Below, piece after piece: positions 6,275-10,804 of a stretch of 10,804 bases of DNA (the stretch's first letter is position 1; each line of letters begins with the position of its first letter). Both the position numbers and the translations under genes were made by a program. Source of the DNA: Candidatus Aenigmatarchaeota archaeon (GTDB taxonomy: Archaea > Aenigmatarchaeota > Aenigmatarchaeia > QMZP01 > JAUXAV01); assembly GCA_030619735.1 (NCBI GenBank), contig JAUXAV010000024.1, forward strand, positions 1 to 10,804, in the 5' to 3' direction. The notes beneath the pieces are model-generated. The model saw nothing but the letters and a program-made list of their open reading frames with translations. It did not search any database and was not told the origin of the DNA.

Positions 6275-7012
6275 TCATACCTTTAGATTCATAGCGATAA
6301 TGCCATGGTCCTTGTATTCTTCCTTTATTATTTGTGCAACTTTTTCTTTGCTTTCATTTGGTCCTGGTACCCATCTTTCAAAGGCGACAGGCAGAATCCT
6401 ATCAGCAGTGGTCAGGGCATAGTGTTCGGCAGTCCCATCAGTTGCACGCCTGACGTATTCACTAACTCCAAAATCAAAATCATGCCTATCGTCTCCTGTC
6501 CCTCTTGCTGCCTTTTCCATCCGGTTGCATTCACAGATTGTTGCAATGACATTAAGCTTGAAAAGGCGGCATTTTGCTACCTGGTCTGTAAGCGAACCGC
6601 CTGTGGTGGTCACATCCTCCACTACAACGACCTTGTCACCCTCTTCCACTGGGCCCAGGAAGTGCGCATCCCTCTTGTCCCCATGACCAACCTTGGCGCC
6701 CTTCCTTGCCTGGACCTGCTTCCCTCCCAATATATAGTTCATTCTGTCAACAAGCTTATCCGTGCCCTGGGGCACACTCAGGAAGTAGTCGGGCATTATA
6801 CCCTTTTCTTCTGCAAAGCCAAGCATAAACTCTGCCATTCTGTCAAGCGGCTCCTTGTAGTGAATGAGAATTCTCCCATTCCAATACCAGCCGGACTCCC
6901 TACCGGATTTAAGTGTTCTCTTTTCAGGAAAGAAACCTATTGCAATATCACCTGATTTAGGGTCTTTGTAATTAATTGCAAAATCATGGTAATTTCCCAA
7001 ATCAAACCCCAT
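6275..7012 (-). CDS. pyrE: Orotate phosphoribosyltransferase
   Basis: PyrE joins orotate to PRPP to give orotidine 5'-phosphate. This 245-residue protein has the PRPP-binding signature KVVVVEDVTTTGGS at residues 127-140. The mobile catalytic loop region is present as ARKGAKVGHGDKRDAH (102-117), and a DYFLSVPQGTDKLVDRM segment (75-91) corresponds to the conserved substrate-binding part before it. The N-terminal 60 residues and the C-terminal tail (GPNESKEKVAQIIKEEY) make it longer than the usual 170-215 residues. The ATG is one base from the pyrF stop (7014-7016), indicating a pyrF-pyrE operon with coupled translation. The 3' end is convergent with the DUF373 remnant and surface-protein region. 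The reaction assignment rests on the PRPP motif and the pyrF partner; another PRTase substrate is possible but unlikely. Confidence 0.85.
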   Translation of the reverse strand: MGFDLGNYHDFAINYKDPKSGDIAIGFFPEKRTLKSGRESGWYWNGRILIHYKEPLDRMAEFMLGFAEEKGIMPDYFLSVPQGTDKLVDRMNYILGGKQVQARKGAKVGHGDKRDAHFLGPVEEGDKVVVVEDVTTTGGSLTDQVAKCRLFKLNVIATICECNRMEKAARGTGDDRHDFDFGVSEYVRRATDGTAEHYALTTADRILPVAFERWVPGPNESKEKVAQIIKEEYKDHGIIAMNLKV

Positions 7013-7013
7013 A

Positions 7014-8132
7014 TTACCCCTTCCTCATCTTGTAAACCCTCTCCAAGCCCGCCTTGGTGACATCCCTTATACTGGGGTCAAAGCCCTCAAGCTCTGCCAT
7101 TACCCTGTCCAGTGGATACTCTCCGCTAGTATAATTCGCTCCGAGTGCCAGAAGGCCGCCCCTTTTGCAGGCTCTGGCCTTCTTTGCCATGTTTTCAGGC
7201 GTTTCCAAGCCGTCCTTTCCCTTGAAAATAAACCTTCCTATGCCCTCAACATCCGCATCAGCATAAAGGGCGCATCCTGGAAGGGCTCCCTGGGGGCCTA
7301 TGCCTATTGAAACGATTAGTATTCTTTCCCCGTATATGTCTCGTCTTGCCTCGAAAATCTCGTCAGGCCTGTTTGCAGGCTCTATTGTTGCAGTGGACCT
7401 GACCTTTACAAGATGCTTTTTCTTATCCCCTATATCAACATTAACAATGTCCCTTTGCCCTAATGCATCCTTCCTCATAAGGTCTATGGCATCTGGTTTG
7501 AGATACTCGGCCTTTACCCCTGCATAGCCGGGGTGCGTCATATTGATAACATGAACAGTTCCCTTGCCTCCAAGCTCTTGTGCAGCCAATTGCATCGAAC
7601 CGCTGACGTCCCTTCCTATCTGCGGCATGCAGTGCAGGGCTGAAAAGCCCAATCCGAGGAGTATTTTGGACGTCTGGTAATCTGTGTTGGGGATGTCCCT
7701 GATTTTTTCATCGTCCCAGATAACAGGGTCTATGCCTACAATCTCTCTGTAAATAGTTCTGGCTTCCTCAACAAATCTTGGCGCCCCTCCAAGCAGAAAG
7801 GTCAGAACAGCCTGCTCATTCAGTTTGTATCCAGCCACGTGCCCTGCAGTTGCCCTTACAACCTCCCTCATCTCATCCGTAAGCCTTGGCGCTTCCTTTA
7901 GCATCCTGTCAAGGCCCTCTCCGGCAACATGGGAAACATTCCTGTCCAGATTGACAACAAGGGGGGCTCCTGTAACTTCAAACACATCAACATATTCACC
8001 CACAAACGCCTCCCCTGCAACACCCTCAAAACTGGCCTTTATCCTTCCAAGGCGCTCCAAATGCTTTTCAGCAGCAGGCAGAAAAGACCCGTAATCCCCA
8101 GATTCTGTATCTTTCAGATATTCGAAAGCCAT
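7014..8132 (-). CDS. pyrF: Orotidine 5'-phosphate decarboxylase, long form
   Basis: PyrF converts OMP to UMP. The hallmark D-x-K-x-x-D motif is DEKIRD at residues 141-146, followed by IPNT. Upstream strands hold LVVNLDRN (58-65) and GYKLNEQ (101-107), whose Lys103 matches the family's catalytic Lys. The substrate loop region reads VINMTHPGYAG (195-205). The phosphate-binding end is SIGIGPQGALPG (275-286) with GIGRFIF (297-303). At 372 residues it is much longer than the typical 210-280. About 55 extra residues lie at the N-terminus, the segment 205-245 is enlarged, and a 70-residue tail follows the barrel. The start has ATG at 8130-8132 and a plausible promoter at 8157-8180. It leads the pyrFE operon and lies just downstream of a TrmB-type regulator on the same strand. 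Confidence 0.85.
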   Translation of the reverse strand: MAFEYLKDTESGDYGSFLPAAEKHLERLGRIKASFEGVAGEAFVGEYVDVFEVTGAPLVVNLDRNVSHVAGEGLDRMLKEAPRLTDEMREVVRATAGHVAGYKLNEQAVLTFLLGGAPRFVEEARTIYREIVGIDPVIWDDEKIRDIPNTDYQTSKILLGLGFSALHCMPQIGRDVSGSMQLAAQELGGKGTVHVINMTHPGYAGVKAEYLKPDAIDLMRKDALGQRDIVNVDIGDKKKHLVKVRSTATIEPANRPDEIFEARRDIYGERILIVSIGIGPQGALPGCALYADADVEGIGRFIFKGKDGLETPENMAKKARACKRGGLLALGANYTSGEYPLDRVMAELEGFDPSIRDVTKAGLERVYKMRKG

Positions 8133-8156
8133 AATTTACCCCAAACCTTTGGATAT

Positions 8157-8180
8157 TAATTGGCACAAAATAATTTAAGC
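8157..8180 (-). promoter_or_regulatory. pyrF promoter with shared element GCTTAAAT-N7-TGCCAATTA
   Basis: Read on the minus strand, GCTTAAAT (8173-8180) is a TATA-like box and TGCCAATTA (8157-8165) lies 7 bases downstream. The start codon is 24 bases further on. The same two words with the same 7-base gap precede the TrmB gene at 8962-8985. The second word lies between the TATA box and the predicted transcription start, a typical archaeal repressor position. Confidence 0.6.
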
Positions 8181-8197
8181 TTATGCGGTGATTAGGG

Positions 8198-8674
8198 TCA
8201 CACACTCTCCCTTGCAACGTCCCAGAAGAAGTTGAAATACTGCCTGAAATCATTAGCTACCTTCTCATTGTCTATCATAATGGTTATGGGTGTTTCCCCG
8301 GACCAGAGAAGGATTGCAACCTTGTTACCGTATATATTTATCGCGGTCTTGGAGTCAATCTTCCTTGGCATAAACCTGACCTCTGTGAATTCAAGCTTTG
8401 AAATCTTCTCAGCATAGGGGTCTGGGTAGTTGTAAATCAGCTTGTCCTTAACCCCCTTTTTAACCCTCCTCCTGTGCCATTGGTCTATGTATCTCCTTGA
8501 AAACCTCGAGGGGGTATGGGACCCTAGGACAAGGTTTTGTTTTGTTGTATTGAGTATCTCCTCAAAGACCACCCTCCTGCTTTCAGGCCCTCTGTAAATC
8601 TTGACATCCTGCTTTTCTCCTTCCCTCCCTGAATTCAGCTTGGAAATCATGGACTTTATCTCTTTCTCCCTTCT
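8198..8674 (-). CDS. TrmB-family regulator, C-terminal part (after in-frame TAG)
   Basis: This is the effector part of a TrmB-type regulator. It reads RREKEIKSMISKLNS, then DVKIYRGPESRRVVFEEILNTTKQNLVLGSHTP, typical of the PLD-like C-terminal domain of TrmB regulators, and ends IDNEKVANDFRQYFNFFWDVARESV. It is in the same frame as the N-terminal HTH part at 8675-8938, and the two join through the usual coiled-coil linker, giving about 246 residues in total with the stop read as a residue. An independent start is possible at ATG 8648-8650, but it has no clear ribosome site. No frameshift or deletion is visible and the sequence is otherwise well preserved. Either the TAG is read through, the two halves are made separately, or the gene is newly broken. 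Confidence 0.75.
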   Translation of the reverse strand, partial: RREKEIKSMISKLNSGREGEKQDVKIYRGPESRRVVFEEILNTTKQNLVLGSHTPSRFSRRYIDQWHRRRVKKGVKDKLIYNYPDPYAEKISKLEFTEVRFMPRKIDSKTAINIYGNKVAILLWSGETPITIMIDNEKVANDFRQYFNFFWDVARESV

Positions 8675-8677
8675 CTA
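8675..8677 (-). other. In-frame TAG splitting the TrmB regulator
   Basis: The codon order is KEKKRLL-TAG-RREKEIK in one frame, inside the linker coiled coil where Lys, Gln or Glu is usual and a single base change from AAG, CAG or GAG would create TAG. TAG also ends metK, the 2360 gene, DUF373 and the surface-protein gene, so it is an ordinary stop here. That favours a nonsense mutation over general recoding. Confidence 0.8.
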
Positions 8678-8938
8678 CAATAACCTCTTTTTCTCCTTTA
8701 CCATGTTAAGAAGAAGATAGGGAGAGGAAACCTCAAAATATTTGACCCTGCCTTTGACCGCATGACCTATCAGGCCCTTCTTGGTCAGCCTTTCTATTGC
8801 ATCATAGACATTCCTTCTGTGAACCCCGGATTCTTCTGTTATTGCACCAACTGATACAGAACCCAGCCTCAGGAGAGCAATATAAACCTTTGCCTCATTT
8901 CCTGAGAGCCCCAGACCTTCCAGAAGATTCGCATCCAT
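8675..8938 (-). CDS. TrmB-family regulator, N-terminal HTH part
   Basis: The 87-residue fragment carries a TrmB-type winged helix: LEGLGLSGNEAKVYIALLRLG, then SVGAITEESGVHRRNVYDAIERLTKKGLIG (recognition helix near RRNVYDAIERL), a wing, and YFEVSSPYLLLNMVKEKKRLL entering the linker. Full TrmB proteins are about 240-350 residues, so this is the DNA-binding half only. The ATG at 8936-8938 is preceded by GTGAGG; a TTG two codons upstream is the alternative. The distance from the promoter element (8962-8985) to this ATG nearly equals that in front of pyrF, which supports the ATG. TrmB regulators respond to sugars or other small metabolites; proximity to pyrFE suggests a role in pyrimidine or nucleotide supply, by inference only. 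Confidence 0.85.
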   Translation of the reverse strand: MDANLLEGLGLSGNEAKVYIALLRLGSVSVGAITEESGVHRRNVYDAIERLTKKGLIGHAVKGRVKYFEVSSPYLLLNMVKEKKRLL

Positions 8939-8961
8939 AAACAACCCTCACTTTAGCTTTA

Positions 8962-8985
8962 TAATTGGCAGAAAAACATTTAAGC
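8962..8985 (-). promoter_or_regulatory. TrmB gene promoter with shared element GCTTAAAT-N7-TGCCAATTA
   Basis: On the minus strand GCTTAAAT (8978-8985) acts as a TATA-like box and TGCCAATTA (8962-8970) follows after 7 bases, exactly as before pyrF. The TATA word overlaps an 8-bp palindrome AAGCGCTT (8982-8989). The arrangement suggests self-regulation by the TrmB protein or another shared regulator. Confidence 0.6.
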
Positions 8986-9023
8986 GCTTCTTATGGGAAA
9001 ATTTCGCAAAATCGACATTATTG

Positions 9024-9038
9024 TTAGACATTGTCTAA
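9024..9038. promoter_or_regulatory. Palindromic operator-like site A
   Basis: TTAGACA-T-TGTCTAA is a perfect 7+7 inverted repeat with one central base. It is followed by TAAAA. It sits about 40 bases upstream of the TrmB TATA box, and its centre is 38-39 bases from the related palindrome at 9062-9077. Confidence 0.5.
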
Positions 9039-9061
9039 TAAAACTCTTGTGTCGTGTTATT

Positions 9062-9077
9062 TTGAACAATTGTTCAA
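9062..9077. promoter_or_regulatory. Palindromic operator-like site B
   Basis: TTGAACAATTGTTCAA is a perfect 16-bp palindrome, also followed by TAAAA. It shares the ACA..TTGT core and flanks with site A, so the two look like tandem binding sites for one dimeric regulator. Confidence 0.5.
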
Positions 9078-9378
9078 TAAAAATCCTGCCTCATGGAATC
9101 CTCACTTTGTATTGCGTTTCCGCCTGACCCTTTCCTCCCCCATCCCCTTCCCCTCAGGTTCATCCAGGCAGCACCTGCCAGGGCCTCCAGACCTCCCGGG
9201 AACCCTCACTTTTGGCACGGAATTCCCTTAGCCAGACTTTCCGGTTATTTTTTAGCGATTATAAAATATATTTTATATTATATGCTTTAAAAAGATACTT
9301 TTCATTATGGTATAATTGAAAATATATAATAAAACAAATACTTTACAAAAACTATTTCCTGTCCTATAATCCGTAACA

Positions 9379-9387
9379 TTTATATTA
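9379..9387 (+). promoter_or_regulatory. TATA box of the winged-helix gene
   Basis: TTTATATTA is centred about 28 bases before the ATG at 9411, predicting a transcript that starts at or just before that codon. It is the best TATA box in the AT-rich zone before the gene. Confidence 0.5.
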
Positions 9388-9436
9388 CCTTAATACAAAA
9401 ATCTAGCATAATGTTCGGAAGTGAGGGCAAGGCTTT

Positions 9437-9452
9437 CGCAAAAACGGACATA
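9437..9452 (+). repeat. CGCAAAAACGGACATA element, copy 1
   Basis: This 16-bp word lies 18 bases before the ATG at 9471 of the winged-helix gene. The identical word occurs at 9866-9881, running into the ATG of the small membrane protein. A shorter variant CAAAAACGGATA is at 9480-9491. It could be a binding site for the adjacent winged-helix protein. Confidence 0.6.
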
Positions 9453-9470
9453 GGGTTTAGGGGATTGTGT

Positions 9471-9797
9471 ATGGCCAAACAAAAACGGATAGTAGGGGAC
9501 CTGTTCTTAAGGGAGAAGCCCGTTAAGATATTCACAGGCCTCCGCTCGGCCAGGGGCTCTGTTTATGCCACAATCCTCTCCAAGGAGGCTGACTGCACCT
9601 ATTCCCATACCATAAAGATTCTCAACACCTTCAAGAAGCTGGGGCTTGTGAGGTTCAAGAAGACCGGCAGGATAAAGCAGGTCATGCTCACAAAGAACGG
9701 CAAGGACATCGCCCAGAACCTGGATGCAATAGTAAAGAAGCTGGATCAGGTAGAGGACGGAATCAGGGCAAAGGAAAAGGAGAAAAAAAGGAGGTAG
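9471..9797 (+). CDS. Winged-helix DNA-binding protein
   Basis: This 108-residue basic protein has an archaeal winged-helix fold: a first helix (DLFLREKPVKIFTGLR), a helix-turn-helix with ILSKEADCTYSHTIKILNTFKKLGLV (about residues 34-60), then a wing FKKTGRIKQVMLTKNGKDIA and a charged C-terminal coiled coil (AIVKKLDQVEDGIRAKEKEKKRR) suitable for dimer formation. CTYSHT-KIL is a recognition-helix pattern seen in MarR/ArsR-like archaeal regulators. The frame opens earlier at ATG 9411, where a TATA box at the right distance would give a leaderless start and 20 extra residues. I prefer 9471 (GGGGAT-like ribosome site, typical MAKQK start), with moderate certainty. It probably regulates itself and the downstream membrane protein through the repeated element. 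Confidence 0.8.
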   Translation: MAKQKRIVGDLFLREKPVKIFTGLRSARGSVYATILSKEADCTYSHTIKILNTFKKLGLVRFKKTGRIKQVMLTKNGKDIAQNLDAIVKKLDQVEDGIRAKEKEKKRR

Positions 9798-9808
9798 AAA
9801 GGGCCTCA

Positions 9809-9838
9809 GACGGCTTGTTTCATCCTATATTAGCCGTC
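9809..9838 (+). other. Hairpin after the winged-helix gene
   Basis: GACGGCT (9809-9815) pairs perfectly with AGCCGTC (9832-9838) around a 16-nt AT-rich loop. There is no T-run after it. The loop includes CTATATTA (9825-9832), a possible TATA box for the next gene, so the dyad may be an operator over a promoter rather than a terminator. Confidence 0.4.
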
Positions 9839-9865
9839 AACCCTTAACTCTCACGGGTAAAGGCC

Positions 9866-9881
9866 CGCAAAAACGGACATA
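9866..9881 (+). repeat. CGCAAAAACGGACATA element, copy 2
   Basis: This is identical over 16 bases to 9437-9452, with a looser match (AAGGC) just upstream in both. The last base is the A of the ATG of the small membrane protein, so a bound protein or RNA structure here would block initiation. Confidence 0.6.
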
Positions 9882-10120
9882 TGAAATACAACGAAAAGCA
9901 ATGGAACAAATTCATGGACTCCCTGGATGCCATAATCTATGGAATGTGCGCAATCTATGGTCTTATCCTCATTGCCACCTATTTCACATTCGGCGGGGGA
10001 TTGATTCCTCACTTTTTTGACCTTCTGATTATCGGGCTTCTCTTCCTGCTGCTCGGAATATACCCCTTTGCCAGGAAAAAGAGCAGGGAAAGGCTGAGGA
10101 AGAGAAAGAGGTTCTTCTGA
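9881..10120 (+). CDS. Small membrane protein with two predicted helices
   Basis: I do not recognise a named family for this 79-residue protein. Two hydrophobic segments are clear: AIIYGMCAIYGLILIATYF (about residues 17-35) and FDLLIIGLLFLLLGIYPFA (about 46-64). They are joined by a short Gly/Pro turn. A strongly basic tail (RKKSRERLRKRKRFF) should stay in the cytoplasm, which puts the N-terminus inside as well. It follows the winged-helix gene by 83 bases and shares its repeated upstream element, so the pair may be co-regulated. The gene ends three bases from the convergent SEC-C gene. No obvious ribosome site is present; CGCAAAAACGGACAT directly precedes the ATG. Confidence 0.7.
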   Translation: MKYNEKQWNKFMDSLDAIIYGMCAIYGLILIATYFTFGGGLIPHFFDLLIIGLLFLLLGIYPFARKKSRERLRKRKRFF

Positions 10121-10123
10121 AAA

Positions 10124-10804
10124 TCAGTGCCTTCCGCAGCATTTCTTGTATTTATGCCCGCTCCCGCAGGGGCAGGGTTTACTTTTTGGTATATGCGGGC
10201 TTGCAGATGACATTGTTATTTGTGTTTTGGCTTTGGCAGCAGTCGGGACATACTTTTTTGTATAATCAGGCGATTCTATGCCAAAGAGTTTCATATACCT
10301 TTCCTGTATATTGTGTATATCCATGTTCTTTATGAGTGTCCTGATGTGTTCGTTTTTGTAAAGAAATCTAATCTTCCTTTTGAGCTCTGCTAATCCCTCC
10401 TCATGGGTGGCGGTCATTATAGGCTGTTCTTTGTTATGCAACAGCCTTCCGGTAATTATAATCTCATCAGTAGCCAGTTCGCATAACTCTTTAACCTCTT
10501 TCTTCCTTTCAGCAGTGAGTGAAGCCCCTTTCACGCACTCAAGGCTTTCGAAGAACTCTACTTCTTTCCCCAAAATCGGTACCAATTCCTCTGCATCTAT
10601 AAAATTTGCTTCAGGGTAATGCCTGCATACAACATACTGGTGCGTATCATGGACTGTACACAACTTATTTTCAGAATCTACATATGGGCAGGGAATCTTG
10701 GACTTTGGCATAGGAGAGACCCAATTAGGTTCTTCCGGGTTAGGAAGAAGAACCCAGCCTTCACAAAGCTCATCATACGCCTCTGGTATTGTTAGGAACC
10801 TCCC
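10124..10804 (-). CDS. SEC-C motif zinc-binding protein (5' end outside the window)
   Basis: The C-terminus CPCGSGHKYKKCCGRH is a classic SEC-C zinc motif (C-x-C-x8-C-C). A second possible metal site lies in CPYVDSENKLCTVHDTH followed by YVVCRHYP. Between them is a mostly helical charged region (LTAERKKEVKELCELATDEI and KRKIRFLYKNEHIRTLIKN). An ATG at 10709-10711 gives 195 residues, but it has no ribosome site. The frame stays open without any stop for 31 more codons to the window edge, reading plausibly as PEAYDELCEGWVLLPNPEEP. The gene therefore probably starts beyond the edge; at least 226 residues are visible. SEC-C motifs mediate protein or nucleic-acid contacts with zinc; the specific function is unknown. 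Confidence 0.8.
   Translation of the reverse strand, partial: GRFLTIPEAYDELCEGWVLLPNPEEPNWVSPMPKSKIPCPYVDSENKLCTVHDTHQYVVCRHYPEANFIDAEELVPILGKEVEFFESLECVKGASLTAERKKEVKELCELATDEIIITGRLLHNKEQPIMTATHEEGLAELKRKIRFLYKNEHIRTLIKNMDIHNIQERYMKLFGIESPDYTKKYVPTAAKAKTQITMSSASPHIPKSKPCPCGSGHKYKKCCGRH

Larger units (their letters stand above)
8945..9410. other. 466-bp intergenic region without a convincing gene
   Basis: Between the divergent TrmB and winged-helix genes no frame looks coding. The part at about 9081-9245 is GC-rich and strongly pyrimidine-biased on the plus strand. On the minus strand it can form hairpins, for example around 9164-9182 (7 of 8 pairs, 3-nt loop) and GCG-GAAA-CGC near 9114-9123. 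It could be a leftward structured RNA or decayed sequence. The part at 9246-9410 is very AT-rich, with an 18-bp palindrome TATAAAATATATTTTATA at 9260-9277, and probably serves as upstream promoter DNA. Confidence 0.6.

Noticed and set aside
6305..6955. Plus-strand 216-residue frame opposite pyrE
   Set aside because: It is the complement of a gene with a clear PRPP motif; its translation is Cys/Phe-rich and has no homologous features.
8641..8720. A second BHB intron removing the TAG in the TrmB gene
   Set aside because: The region is almost all purine on the sense strand, cannot form the needed helices, and the linker sequence is continuous on both sides.
9081..9245. RNase P or SRP RNA
   Set aside because: A GAGGAAAG word and a GNRA hairpin are present on the minus strand, but the other universal conserved segments of either RNA are missing and the block is too short.
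9031..9290. Small plus-strand frames in the intergenic block (Pro-rich)
   Set aside because: Low-complexity translation of a C/T-rich block, no family resemblance and poor codon use.
1..10804. CRISPR array, tRNA genes or transposase
   Set aside because: No regularly spaced short repeats, no tRNA T-loop/anticodon arrangement and no transposase motifs were seen on either strand by reading.

Overview
The window looks like part of an archaeal chromosome. The evidence is archaeal TATA boxes in front of several genes (one gene with an apparently leaderless start), a class III (type IV pilin-like) signal peptide, a DUF373 membrane protein, an archaeal HTH-CBS regulator, a TrmB-family regulator and pyrimidine genes with archaeal-looking sequences. 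Two genes have a more bacterial flavour: mraZ and a bacterial/eukaryotic-type metK. An uncultured DPANN-like or other deep archaeal lineage would fit, but the window alone cannot place it.

Layout. Positions 2-1062 (minus) hold an HTH-CBS regulator followed by mraZ with overlapping stop and start. A short AT-rich divergent promoter separates them from metK (1163-2358, plus) and a small unrecognised protein (2360-2686). The metK reading frame is broken after 19 codons by a 32-nt segment that fits a bulge-helix-bulge (BHB) intron: symmetric removal restores the catalytic HPDK-VCDQ motif in frame, and the flanks fold into a 4-bp central helix with a 3-nt bulge on each side. This is the most notable observation in the window. 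Next come a DUF373 six-helix membrane protein (2770-3804) and a 766-residue pilin-like surface protein (3855-6155), in which a seven-repeat beta-propeller appears nested inside a LamG jellyroll. The last 35 bases of the DUF373 gene recur (33/35) just after the surface-protein gene, with only synonymous differences, so the surface-protein gene sits between direct repeats.

Positions 6275-8132 (minus) are pyrF-pyrE, the last two steps of UMP synthesis. Upstream on the same strand is a TrmB-type regulator (8198-8938) split by one in-frame TAG. The regulator and pyrF share an identically spaced promoter-proximal element, GCTTAAAT-N7-TGCCAATTA, suggesting common control.

Positions 8945-9410 contain no convincing gene but carry two related palindromes, a GC-rich purine/pyrimidine-biased block, three copies of a short leader-like word and an AT-rich promoter zone. 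The right end has a winged-helix regulator (9471-9797), a small two-helix membrane protein (9881-10120) preceded by a 16-bp element also found just before the winged-helix gene, and a convergent SEC-C zinc protein whose frame runs off the right edge.

The genes suggest several local circuits: a CBS-domain regulator facing metK (possible AdoMet or adenosyl-ligand sensing), a TrmB regulator upstream of pyrFE, and a winged-helix regulator next to a small membrane protein. These regulatory links are inferences from arrangement and shared motifs.
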